A stretch of DNA of 64,000 nt from JAOUEA01 sp963810915 (GTDB lineage Bacteria > Actinomycetota > UBA4738 > HRBIN12): assembly GCA_963810915.1 (NCBI GenBank), contig CAWEPH010000005.1:363002-427001 (forward strand), in the 5' to 3' direction. This document shows positions 10,190 to 17,656 of the stretch, piece after piece (position 1 is the stretch's first letter; every line of letters starts with the position of its first letter). Under the pieces are notes generated by a model, which did not search any database, had not been told where the DNA came from, and saw only the letters and a list, made by a program, of their open reading frames with translations. Made by a program: the position numbers and the translations under genes.

Positions 10190-10254
10190 GGGAGCCCGAC
10201 GCTACCAGCGGCTACCGCACCTGTGCAGGGCGCCACCGCCTACGCCACGTGCGG

Positions 10255-10260
10255 TAGGCT
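10255..10260 (+). promoter_or_regulatory. -10 box TAGGCT before the small gene at 10267
   Basis: TAGGCT ends 6 bases before the GTG start, as expected for a leaderless transcript. No ribosome binding site or clear -35 is visible. Confidence 0.4.
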
Positions 10261-10266
10261 CCGCGG

Positions 10267-10482
10267 GTGCTGGGGGAACGTGAGGCGCTCGTGATCGACG
10301 TGCGTGGGTTCGACGTGCACGGCGTCTCCTACGCCGACGTCACCGTGGCGTACCGAGACCGTCGCGTGGAGACCGCGCGTCTGGGGCGGGAAAGCATGCC
10401 CGCCGACCTCCAGCCCGGCGAGGAGGTCCTCGTCAGCACGGCCGTGAACATGATCGTCGCCATCCGGCGCTCGGGCGTCTGA
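10267..10482 (+). CDS. Small hypothetical protein (71 aa)
   Basis: I do not recognise this 71-residue protein. It has alternating hydrophobic and charged positions (ALVIDVRGFDVHGVSYADVTVAYRDRRVETARL, then PGEEVLVSTAVNMIVAIRR), suggesting a small all-beta, perhaps OB-like, domain with no signal peptide or membrane segment. Third codon positions are almost all G or C, which supports coding. The start is GTG 10267 with the TAGGCT box 6 bases before it. The gene is divergent from the NlpC/P60 gene and convergent with the regulator at 10509. Confidence 0.55.
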   Translation: MLGEREALVIDVRGFDVHGVSYADVTVAYRDRRVETARLGRESMPADLQPGEEVLVSTAVNMIVAIRRSGV

Positions 10483-10508
10483 GGTCGTGATCCGCCCGAG
10501 GGCGTGAT

Positions 10509-11039
10509 TCAGTCGCGCGGCCCTTCACCGCGAACGACCTCGACCTGCTCCAGCGCTTCGCGCAGCTCCTTCAGCCAATCCTCCTGGCGTTCGGCCACCA
10601 GCCGGACGCACCAGGCCAGCGCGTGGCTGCGGCTGCGTGCGACACCCGCATCCACGAGCGTGTCGAGGACCTTGCGTTCCGGCATGCGGAGCCGCGTCAT
10701 GGCGGGGATGCTGAGCGTCGTGAAGAGATGACGCTGATCCCCGCACTGCGCTCCCCAGGAGACCTTGCGGCCGAACCGTCGCTCGGCCTCGTCGGCGATC
10801 TGCATCCGCTTGCCGCGCGTGTCCTCGCGGAAGCCGTCGATGCGCGAGGCGCGTGCCGCAACCTCGGTCTCGGGGGTGGCGTCGGAAGGAAGCTCGGGCT
10901 CGGGCAGCGTGCCTACGACCAGGATCTCGTCGCGGTCGTAGGTCACTTCCGGGGGTCCGGCGAACCACTCGGCGGGGAGTCGGCCGGCGAACCAGCCCTG
11001 GAGGTGCTCGGCGGGTGAGGTGGTCGTCTTCTCAGGCAT
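10509..11039 (-). CDS. Putative ribbon-helix-helix-like regulator, likely autoregulated
   Basis: I do not recognise the full-length family (176 residues). The C-terminal part (about residues 112-165) reads IPAMTRLRMPERKVLDTLVDAGVARSRSHALAWCVRLV in outline: a short strand, a helix, a turn with RSRSHAL, and a second helix, the pattern of ribbon-helix-helix proteins. The N-terminal 60 residues are Pro/Glu-rich, and the centre (IADEAERRFGRKVSWGAQCGDQRHLF) is unassigned. The ATG at 11039 has TAATCT 7 bases upstream and a TTGACG -35, with a TTACATC direct repeat inside the promoter. That arrangement fits a repressor acting on its own gene. DNA binding is an inference. Confidence 0.55.
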   Translation of the reverse strand: MPEKTTTSPAEHLQGWFAGRLPAEWFAGPPEVTYDRDEILVVGTLPEPELPSDATPETEVAARASRIDGFREDTRGKRMQIADEAERRFGRKVSWGAQCGDQRHLFTTLSIPAMTRLRMPERKVLDTLVDAGVARSRSHALAWCVRLVAERQEDWLKELREALEQVEVVRGEGPRD

Positions 11040-11046
11040 GCAATCG

Positions 11047-11074
11047 AGATTACATCATTACATCCGTGCGTCAA
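11047..11074 (-). promoter_or_regulatory. Promoter with tandem TTACATC operator repeats
   Basis: On the minus strand TTGACG (11074-11069), a 16-base spacer and TAATCT (11052-11047) form a promoter ending 7 bases before the ATG at 11039. The plus strand carries TTACATC twice, at 11050-11056 and 11058-11064, 8 bases apart, filling the spacer and -10. Short direct repeats of this kind are typical RHH operators. The opposite gene at 11115 starts 40 bases away and could be co-controlled. Confidence 0.65.
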
Positions 11075-11114
11075 CCCCACGCGAGGGTCTTCGGGTCGGC
11101 TACCCTCTCCCTCC

Positions 11115-12509
11115 ATGCAGCCCGTGCCGGAAGAGGCGCCCACCGGGTCCTACGGCGGGAGTCGGCTGAACACGGATCTCGACACGCCTCCCGACCACGC
11201 GTATGACGGCCGCGGCGCCTCCCCCTCGCCTCATCATGATCTCGCGGTGGAGGTCGCCCCGGAGGACGTCCTGATCCTCGATGCGATCGCGGATCAGGAC
11301 GAGTGGATGACCGACGTGTTGGCCCGCCTCGTCCAAGCGCCGACGATCCTCGGCGAGGAGGAGGCGGGCCAGCGGATCGTGGAGGGGATCCTGCGCTCAC
11401 TCGACCTGGATCCGGTCGACGTTCCCATGGATGAGACCGCGTTGCGGACGCACCCCCAGGCCGCGCCGTTCGACTGGGACGTCGATGGCAAGCGGAACGT
11501 CGTGGCCACCTGGAGTCCCGGGTCGCTGACGGACGGACGGTCGCTGATCCTGAACGGACACATCGACGTGGTGAGTCCGGAGCCCCTCTCGCAATGGGAG
11601 GATCGCGACCCGTTCAGTGGGCTCCACGAGGACGGGTGGCTCTACGGGCGTGGCTCGGCCGACATGAAGTGCGGGCTGGCCGCCATCTTCGGTGCCGTGA
11701 AGGGGTTGCGATCCCTCGGACTCACCCCGCACGCGCCGATCCATCTCGAGTCCGTCGTCGAAGAGGAGTGCAGCGGCAACGGCACCCTTCAGACGATCCT
11801 GAGCGGCTACACCGCCGACGCCGCCGTGATCACGGAACCGTTCGGCGCCGCCATCACGACCGCACAGGTCGGCGTGCTCTGGTTCAAGGTGCGCATCGTG
11901 GGTGTTCCCGGGCATGCGGCGGAAGGCCGCAACGCCACGAACGCGATCGAGAAGAGCCTCACCGTGATCGGGGCGCTCCGCGAGTTGGAGACCGAGATGA
12001 ACGTGGCGCCCCCCCCACCCTTCGACCTGTTCACCCACCCGATCAATCTGAACGTCGGCACCATCAAGGGCGGCGACTGGCCCTCCACGGTTCCGGGCGT
12101 GTGCGTCACCGAGTACCGGATCGCGCTATATCCGGGGTCCACGATCGTCGATCTCAAGTCGCGCATCGAGGCGACCGTCGCCGAGGCGACTGCCGACCAG
12201 CCCGGCTCTGCCGAGGTGCTCTACAGCGGCTTCTCGTCCGAGGGCTACGACATCGCGGACGACCATCCACTGATCGGCACGCTGGCCGCGTCCTTCACGC
12301 GCCAGTCGGGCGCGCCACCCGCTCTGGTGTCCACGACGGGAACCACGGACGCGGCCGTCCTGGGCAACGTGGCGGGCATCCCGGCGGTGTGCTTCGGCCC
12401 CTACGCCGAGCAGGCGCATGGGGTTCACGAACGGGTGTACCTTCCGTCCGTGGTCCAGACGGCACAGGTGCTGGGGCTGTTCATCCGTGACTGGTGCGGT
12501 TTGTCGTGA
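11115..12509 (+). CDS. M20 family metallopeptidase (ArgE/DapE/carboxypeptidase G2 type)
   Basis: This 464-residue cytoplasmic protein has the metal ligands of the M20 zinc amidohydrolases: His149 with Asp151 in NGHIDVV, Asp183 in SADMK, Glu216-Glu217 in VVEEEC, Glu241 in TEPFG, and a late His in QAHGVHE. A dimerisation domain lies between (VPGHAAEGRNA). Members remove N-acyl groups or cleave dipeptide-like amides. A 45-residue Pro/Ser/His-rich N-terminus precedes the domain. The ATG at 11115 is supported by TACCCT at 11101-11106. The gene leads a run in which the ATP-grasp start overlaps this stop (GTGA) and a C45-like hydrolase follows, so all three probably act on one amide metabolite. The substrate is unknown. 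Confidence 0.88.
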   Translation: MQPVPEEAPTGSYGGSRLNTDLDTPPDHAYDGRGASPSPHHDLAVEVAPEDVLILDAIADQDEWMTDVLARLVQAPTILGEEEAGQRIVEGILRSLDLDPVDVPMDETALRTHPQAAPFDWDVDGKRNVVATWSPGSLTDGRSLILNGHIDVVSPEPLSQWEDRDPFSGLHEDGWLYGRGSADMKCGLAAIFGAVKGLRSLGLTPHAPIHLESVVEEECSGNGTLQTILSGYTADAAVITEPFGAAITTAQVGVLWFKVRIVGVPGHAAEGRNATNAIEKSLTVIGALRELETEMNVAPPPPFDLFTHPINLNVGTIKGGDWPSTVPGVCVTEYRIALYPGSTIVDLKSRIEATVAEATADQPGSAEVLYSGFSSEGYDIADDHPLIGTLAASFTRQSGAPPALVSTTGTTDAAVLGNVAGIPAVCFGPYAEQAHGVHERVYLPSVVQTAQVLGLFIRDWCGLS

Positions 12510-14101
12510 CCGACGGGGCGGTCCTGCTCGTCGGGCTCGCCCTGATCGTGGCGCTCGCGATCTGGGCGCTCCGGGGAGCCGCCACACCTCCCGAGCCCGC
12601 GACGAGCGTCGCATCCGGGGACGAGCCCGCACCCGTGCCGCTCGTGCGGTCCACCCCGGCGCTCAGCGGCATCCCGGCCATCCGGCACTTCTTCCGGACG
12701 AACGAGACGCCGATCTACTTCGTGTCGGCGACCGCTTTCAACCTGCTGGGGATCGATCGGTGGGTGCGCAACTTCAAGTTCATCAACTACTACGATTCCT
12801 TCGACGGTTGGCACCCCAACGTCCTCGTCCCGCATGAGCAGGAGCCCCGCGAATTCTCCTCGATCGAGGAGATCTGCAACTACCTGCTCGGCCACAAGGA
12901 GGTCGTGGACTACGTGCAGGCGCGTGGACCGGGTGGCAAGGTCGCGTTCCTCATGTTCGACGAGGAGACGGAGCAGCTCGCCGAGGAACTGGGCCTCGAG
13001 GTGGCATTCCCGGCCGCCGAGCTGCGGCACCGGATGGACTCGAAGATCGAGACCACGCGCCTCGGCGACGAGGCGGGCGTCCCGAGCGTCCCCAACGTCA
13101 TGGGGGTCGGGACGTCCTATGCCGATCTGCTCACCCTCTCTCGCGCGGCGGGGCTCGGCGACGACCTCGTCGTGCAGACGCCGTACGGCGACTCCGGCCA
13201 GACCACGTTCTTCATCGCGGATGAGGACGATTGGAAGGCGTCGGCGTCCAAGATCGTGGGCGACCCGATCAAGGTGATGAAGCGGATCGAGCCGCGCGAG
13301 CTGGCGATCGAGGGTGTGATCACCCGTCACGGGACGCTCGTGGGTCCGCTCATGACGGAGCTCACGGGCTTCCCCGAGCTCACGCCGTACGACGGAGGCT
13401 GGTGCGGCAACGACGTCTCGCCGGACGTGCTCACCGAGGCCCAGCGGACGAGCGCGCGCGAGCGCACGAAGGCGATGGGAGAACGCTTGCGCCGGGAGGG
13501 CTACCGCGGCTACTTCGAACTCGACTTCCTCCTCGACGCCGAGACCGGCGACATCTGGCTCGGCGAGCTGAACCCGCGGGTGACGGGGGCGAGCAGCATC
13601 ACGAACGTGACGGCCGTGGCCTACGGCGACATGCCGCTCTTCCTCTTCCACCTCCTGGAGTTCATGGACGTGGACTACGAGATCGACGTGGACGAGCTGA
13701 ACGCCCGCTGGGCACACCCGGGCAACGTCGACGAGTGGACGCAGTTCATCCTGAAGCAGACCGACGAGGCCGTGGAGCTGATCACGGAGGCGCCTTCATC
13801 GGGGATCTGGCGGATGCAGGAAGATCGGTCGATCGGGTATGCGCGCCGCGACACCGACTGGCACACCGTGAGTGACGAGGCCGAGGCGTTCTACCTCCGG
13901 ATCGCCGCATCCGGCGGCTACCGTTACCCCGGCGCCGACCTCGGCATCCTGGTGACCCGCGGCCGATTCATGAACGAGGAGCACGAGCTCCAGGACCGCG
14001 CCCGCGATTGGATCGCGGGGATCAAGGGACAGTTCCGCAGCGTCCCGCCCGAGCGCGAGCCGGAGGTTCAGCCCGAACCGTTCGGCTTCAAGATGCTGTA
14101 G
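12494..14101 (+). CDS. Membrane-anchored ATP-grasp protein (biotin carboxylase-like fold)
   Basis: This 535-residue protein has an N-terminal hydrophobic helix (GAVLLVGLALIVALAIWAL), a Pro-rich linker, a pre-ATP-grasp region, and then an ATP-grasp domain. Visible ATP-grasp signatures are VVQTPYGDSGQTTFFI (glycine-rich lid), MKRIEPRELAIEGVI, and FELDFLLDAETGDIWLGELNPRVTGAS, where Glu-x-Asn-Pro-Arg binds Mg-ATP. It lacks a biotinyl carrier or transcarboxylase partner, so a carboxylate-amine ligase role is as likely as the usual biotin carboxylase label. Coding starts at GTG 12494 or, better, GTG 12506, which gives a 4-base overlap with the M20 stop. The C45-like gene follows after 11 bases. The acceptor and donor substrates cannot be read. 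Confidence 0.75.
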   Translation: MRFVVTDGAVLLVGLALIVALAIWALRGAATPPEPATSVASGDEPAPVPLVRSTPALSGIPAIRHFFRTNETPIYFVSATAFNLLGIDRWVRNFKFINYYDSFDGWHPNVLVPHEQEPREFSSIEEICNYLLGHKEVVDYVQARGPGGKVAFLMFDEETEQLAEELGLEVAFPAAELRHRMDSKIETTRLGDEAGVPSVPNVMGVGTSYADLLTLSRAAGLGDDLVVQTPYGDSGQTTFFIADEDDWKASASKIVGDPIKVMKRIEPRELAIEGVITRHGTLVGPLMTELTGFPELTPYDGGWCGNDVSPDVLTEAQRTSARERTKAMGERLRREGYRGYFELDFLLDAETGDIWLGELNPRVTGASSITNVTAVAYGDMPLFLFHLLEFMDVDYEIDVDELNARWAHPGNVDEWTQFILKQTDEAVELITEAPSSGIWRMQEDRSIGYARRDTDWHTVSDEAEAFYLRIAASGGYRYPGADLGILVTRGRFMNEEHELQDRARDWIAGIKGQFRSVPPEREPEVQPEPFGFKML

Positions 14102-14112
14102 CCGATACCTCC

Positions 14113-15108
14113 ATGCAGATGGTTCCGTTCACCTTCCGATCGGTGCAGGAGCTCGAGCTCGGCCCGAAGTGGGCCGCGGTCTTCGAGGAGCGATGGCCCC
14201 ACTACCGGGCATGGTTCCTGCGCGAGGGGGAGGCCGCCAGGCCCTCCTACGCCACCAGCGTGCGCATGCTGCGCGCCCACATGCCTGAGTTGGTCCCCGC
14301 CTACGAACGGGTCGTCGACCTCGCGGGCGGGGGTGACCTCGCGGCACGGATGCTCTCGCTCTACAGGCCGCCGCCCTACCTCGCCGCGTGCTCGCAGGGG
14401 GTGTGGTCGCGCGACGGGCAGCCGATGCTGGTCCGCAACTACGACTATGCCCCGTCCCGCATGGAGGGCGTGATCTGGTCGACCAAGCTGCTGCATCGCC
14501 GCGTGATCGGGATGAGCGACTGCCTGTGGGGCCTGCTCGACGGGATGAACGACGCCGGCCTGGCGGTGTCCCTGACGTTCGGGGGCCGGCGTGTTCTCGG
14601 GGACGGCTTCGGCATCCCGATCGTGCTCCGTTACGTGCTCGAGATCTGCGAGGACGTGGCCGAGGCGCGGGCGACGCTCGCGCGCCTCCCGTACTCGCTC
14701 TCGCACAACCTCACGCTCGTGGATCGACACGGCCGCGTGCTGACGGCGTACCTCTCGCCCGATCGGGAGCCGATCTTCCGGGAGTTCCCCGCCGCCACCA
14801 ATCATCAGGGGATCGTGGAGTGGCCGGAGCAGGCCCGCGCGACGCGCACGATCGAACGGGAGCGCTGCATCGTCGACCTGCTCGAGGATGCCTCCATGAC
14901 GTCGAACGTGTTCGTGGACGCGTTCCTGAAGGCGCCGTTGTTCAGCACGGCGTATGCGAGCGGATTCGGCACCCTCTACACGGCGGCGTATCGTGCGGTC
15001 GAGGGCGTGGTGGACTTCCGGTGGCCGACGCACGCCTGGCATCTGGGCTTCGACGCGTTCCCGGAGACGGAGCACACGGAGGTGCTGGCCGAGGGTTCGG
15101 TCGCCTGA
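14113..15108 (+). CDS. C45-type Ntn hydrolase / acyltransferase-like protein
   Basis: This 331-residue protein resembles the C45 family (fungal acyl-CoA:6-aminopenicillanate acyltransferase and bacterial relatives), which self-cleave before a Cys that becomes the N-terminal nucleophile and then hydrolyse or transfer acyl amides. The probable nucleophile is Cys93 in YLAACSQGVW, followed by the family pattern GQPMLVRNYDYAP, a WGLLDGMNDAGLAVSLTFGGR loop, and SHNLTLVDRHG and AATNHQG near the active site. There is no signal peptide. The start is ATG 14113, 11 bases after the ATP-grasp stop, with no strong ribosome site. As third gene of the M20/ATP-grasp run it may trim or transfer an acyl group on the shared metabolite. 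Confidence 0.78.
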   Translation: MQMVPFTFRSVQELELGPKWAAVFEERWPHYRAWFLREGEAARPSYATSVRMLRAHMPELVPAYERVVDLAGGGDLAARMLSLYRPPPYLAACSQGVWSRDGQPMLVRNYDYAPSRMEGVIWSTKLLHRRVIGMSDCLWGLLDGMNDAGLAVSLTFGGRRVLGDGFGIPIVLRYVLEICEDVAEARATLARLPYSLSHNLTLVDRHGRVLTAYLSPDREPIFREFPAATNHQGIVEWPEQARATRTIERERCIVDLLEDASMTSNVFVDAFLKAPLFSTAYASGFGTLYTAAYRAVEGVVDFRWPTHAWHLGFDAFPETEHTEVLAEGSVA

Positions 15109-15181
15109 GGAGACCTCTGAGCGGTGCACGTCCGGGCGAGCGTGCGATGCTTGCCGATCAGGGTCGTGAGGGGAGTGGCTC

Positions 15182-15940
15182 GTGGAAGCTCGAACGAGAT
15201 CGAAGGCGCCGATCGTGCCCTTGGTCCTCGGTGTGGTGGGCGGAGCACTGTTGATCATCGGTCCGCTCCTGACCTGGGCGAGCGCATCGCTCGATATCCC
15301 GAAGTTCGCCGCCGCACTCGGGGCGCCCGTGGACGTGGTCGAGAGCGCACTGGGGAGCGCAGCGCATCCCTACACGGTGTCCGGCCTCCATACCGGCGCG
15401 CACGGCACGCTCGCATTGGTCGCCGGGATCGCGGCGATCATCTTCGCCGTCATCTTGGTGGTGCTGCGGGGACAAGTCGCGAAGGTGATGGGAGGGCTCC
15501 TCGTCCTCGCGGGCCTGCTCGGTGCCGGAGCGGCCGTCTACGACCTCAGCAAGATCGGCGACCTGCGGAGCGAGGCGCAAGCCGGGGTTGCCAGCGTGCT
15601 CGAGAGTGCAGGCGTGGACCCGAGCGTCGTGACCGGCGTCCTGAAGGTCAGCGCCGGCATCGGTATCTACGTCTGCGCTCTGGGCGGGATCCTCGCCGTG
15701 GTCGCGGGTATCCTCGCGCTGGTCTCCAAACCGTCTGAGCCTGCGGCGGCGGACGCGATGGGCGGTAGTCCCGGATACGTGCGCACGAGCCCGGTCGGGT
15801 CTGGGTTCGAGGCCACCTCGCCGCCACCCGCGCCGGCCACGCCCCTTCAGGAGCTTTCCGGCGCCGCAGAGGCCCCGGAGCCACCGCCGACCCTCCCGCC
15901 GGACGCGCCTTCGGGCGAGGACGACGCAACCTCGGGCTGA
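15182..15940 (+). CDS. Hypothetical four-helix membrane protein with Pro-rich tail
   Basis: Family not recognised. The 252-residue protein has hydrophobic segments near residues 10-33, 73-97, 100-122 and 155-182, an extracytoplasmic loop of about 40 residues after the first segment, and a cytoplasmic Pro/Ala/Glu-rich tail (residues 185-252). This layout recalls small actinobacterial membrane proteins of unknown role. The start is GTG 15182 after GAGGGGAG. The following YjbQ-like gene begins one base past this stop. It may be in the same transcript as the amidase/ATP-grasp genes upstream (73-base gap) but need not share their function. Confidence 0.6.
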   Translation: MEARTRSKAPIVPLVLGVVGGALLIIGPLLTWASASLDIPKFAAALGAPVDVVESALGSAAHPYTVSGLHTGAHGTLALVAGIAAIIFAVILVVLRGQVAKVMGGLLVLAGLLGAGAAVYDLSKIGDLRSEAQAGVASVLESAGVDPSVVTGVLKVSAGIGIYVCALGGILAVVAGILALVSKPSEPAAADAMGGSPGYVRTSPVGSGFEATSPPPAPATPLQELSGAAEAPEPPPTLPPDAPSGEDDATSG

Positions 15941-15941
15941 C

Positions 15942-16346
15942 GTGCGCACCACGACCTTCGTTCTCGATACCCGGGGCCGTCGAGTCATCGACATCTCGGC
16001 GCAGGTGTCCGCGTTCGCTGCGGAAGCGGGATCGGACGGTCTGATCAACGTCTTCGTGCCCCACGCGACCGCCGGCCTCGCCGTGATCGAGACCGGCGCC
16101 GGCACCGAGGGTGACCTCGAGGAGGTCCTCGAGCGCTTGCTCCCGCGCGAGGACCGGTACGCGCACCGTCACGGCTCGGTCGGTCACGGCGGCGACCACG
16201 TCCTGCCCGCGTTCGTCGCGCCCTCGCTGATGCTTCCGGTCGTGGACGGAGCGGTTGCGTTCGGCACGTGGCAGTCGGTGGTCTTCGTAGATCCGAACCG
16301 CGAGAACGACACGAGGACCGTCACGCTGTCCTTCGTCCCGGGCTGA
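15942..16346 (+). CDS. YjbQ / UPF0047 family protein
   Basis: This 134-residue protein matches the YjbQ (UPF0047) family: INVFVPHATAGLAVIE, then HRHGSVGHGGDHVLPAFVAPSLMLPVVDG, GTWQSVVFVDPNREN and a final TVTLSFVPG. The repeated His residues form the trimer active site in known structures. A weak thiamine-phosphate synthase side activity has been described for the E. coli member; the natural role is unclear. The start is GTG 15942, one base after the previous stop, so translation is probably coupled. Length is normal. Confidence 0.88.
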   Translation: MRTTTFVLDTRGRRVIDISAQVSAFAAEAGSDGLINVFVPHATAGLAVIETGAGTEGDLEEVLERLLPREDRYAHRHGSVGHGGDHVLPAFVAPSLMLPVVDGAVAFGTWQSVVFVDPNRENDTRTVTLSFVPG

Positions 16347-16353
16347 CCTCGCC

Positions 16354-16755
16354 TCAGAGGTACTGGCCTGGAGCGCGCTCTGCCTTGCCGTCGCTGGGCG
16401 TCTGCACCGCTTGCACGTCCCGCTCGCGGAGCAGCACGAGGTCGTCGCCGTCGAGCTCCACCTCGAGGCCCGAGGAAGGGAGGAACAGGACGCGGTCACC
16501 GGCCGCTGCGACGCGGACGTCGGGGCCGACCAACGCCACCTCACCCCACGAGAGGCGCTTGGGCGCGGGCATCGCGGTGGCGGGGATCAGGAGGCCACCC
16601 GCCGACTTGCGTTCGCCGTTCTCCGGCACACGGACGACGAGTCGATCCCCGGTCAGCCGGATGTCGCCCGTCGTCTCGGCAGGCCTCTTGGTCCGCGCCT
16701 TGCGTGGCTTCGCGGCCGTCTTGGCGGGGGGCTTCTCGTCGGTCGCACGGGGCAT
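16354..16755 (-). CDS. groES: GroES-like co-chaperonin with basic N-terminal extension
   Basis: Residues about 33-125 of this 133-residue protein follow the Cpn10 pattern: DRLVVRVPENGERKSAGGLLIPATA, with the hydrophobic tripeptide (here LLI) of the mobile loop that docks on GroEL, then RLSWGEVALVGP, AAGDRVLFLPSSGLEVELDGDDLVLLRERDVQAV. Ordinary GroES is 95-100 residues. Here there is an added Lys/Ala/Pro-rich N-terminus (PPAKTAAKPRKARTKRPAE) and a short C-terminal tail. It is not adjacent to groEL and has no CIRCE. A TAGACT box lies 6 bases before the ATG (16767-16762), suggesting leaderless constitutive expression. It is divergent from the HemK-like gene. It could be the main GroES or a specialised co-chaperonin. 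Confidence 0.78.
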   Translation of the reverse strand: MPRATDEKPPAKTAAKPRKARTKRPAETTGDIRLTGDRLVVRVPENGERKSAGGLLIPATAMPAPKRLSWGEVALVGPDVRVAAAGDRVLFLPSSGLEVELDGDDLVLLRERDVQAVQTPSDGKAERAPGQYL

Positions 16756-16761
16756 GGCCCG

Positions 16762-16767
16762 AGTCTA
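16762..16767 (-). promoter_or_regulatory. -10 box TAGACT of the GroES-like gene
   Basis: TAGACT ends 6 bases before the ATG at 16755, consistent with a leaderless transcript. It lies in the 31-base gap shared with the divergent methyltransferase gene. Confidence 0.4.
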
Positions 16768-16786
16768 GCGAGCGTGAGCGGGTACC

Positions 16787-17656
16787 ATGCGCCGCGTGAA
16801 GGCGCGCAAGCTCACCCGCTGGGGGGCGAAGCGGCTCGAGGCATCGCCCGCGATCGATCACTGGCAGGAGGATCGCGAGCAGATCGAGTCGGAGATCCTC
16901 CTCGGGTTCGTGATGGGCGAAGAGCCCGACGACGACGACGATGTACCGGCGTGGGCACGCCGGCAGTTCGAGGCATTGATCGAACGCCGCGCGACGGGTG
17001 AGCCGATCCCGCTGATCACCGGGTCCACCGACTTCCTCGGACTGGACATCCTGGCGGCCCCGGGGGTGTTCGTGCCCCGCGACTCGTCAGAGTTCCTCGC
17101 GATCCAGGCGATCCGCCGGCTGAAGGGCCGTAAGGAGCCGGTGCACGTCGACCTCGCGACGGGCGGTGGCACGATCGCGCTCGCCGTGGCCGATCGCGTG
17201 AAGAAGGCGCGCGTCTACGGCACGGATGTGGCGGGCGACGCGATCAAGCTCGCGCGGAAGAACGCCAAACGTCTCGGCCTGAAGGCCACCTTCCGCAGGG
17301 GGGACCTGTTCGGAGGCCTGCCGGCCGAGCTCGCGGGGCACGTCGACGTGATCACGATCCACCCGCCCTACGTGCCGGCGGACGAGGTACAGGATCTGCC
17401 GGACGAGGTGCGTGCTTGGGAGCCGCGGCACACGCTGACGGACGGTAGCGTCGACGGCATGGGTCTCGTGCGACGCACCGTGGAGGAGGGCCCGCGATGG
17501 CTCGTCGACGACGGCTGGGTGCTGATCGAGGCGGATCCGGACGCGGCCCGGGACGTGAGGCGCGTGATGGCCAAGGGCGGCTTCCGGGACGTGAAGAGCA
17601 CGAAGGGCGGCGAGCTGAAGGTGACCCGCGTGGTGGTGGGGAGGCGACCTCGATGA
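16787..17656 (+). CDS. HemK/PrmC-like class I methyltransferase with HPPY motif
   Basis: This 289-residue SAM-dependent methyltransferase resembles the family that methylates a glutamine amide in release factors or ribosomal protein L3. Residues 1-90 form an N-terminal helical domain with the RRATGEPIPLITGSTDFLGL bridge, similar to PrmC. SAM-binding motif I is VDLATGGGTIALAV (about 121-134), then GTDVAGDAIKLARKNA. The NPPY motif that holds the substrate glutamine is HPPY at residues 192-195, followed by VPADEVQDLPDEV. Asn to His is a striking change at the key residue, so the substrate may differ. The stop overlaps the next start (ATGA), coupling it to an S9 peptidase. Confidence 0.78.
   Translation: MRRVKARKLTRWGAKRLEASPAIDHWQEDREQIESEILLGFVMGEEPDDDDDVPAWARRQFEALIERRATGEPIPLITGSTDFLGLDILAAPGVFVPRDSSEFLAIQAIRRLKGRKEPVHVDLATGGGTIALAVADRVKKARVYGTDVAGDAIKLARKNAKRLGLKATFRRGDLFGGLPAELAGHVDVITIHPPYVPADEVQDLPDEVRAWEPRHTLTDGSVDGMGLVRRTVEEGPRWLVDDGWVLIEADPDAARDVRRVMAKGGFRDVKSTKGGELKVTRVVVGRRPR

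Noticed and set aside
12494..14101. True biotin carboxylase of an acyl-CoA carboxylase
   Set aside because: It has an N-terminal membrane helix and no biotin carrier or carboxyltransferase nearby, so only the ATP-grasp fold is claimed.
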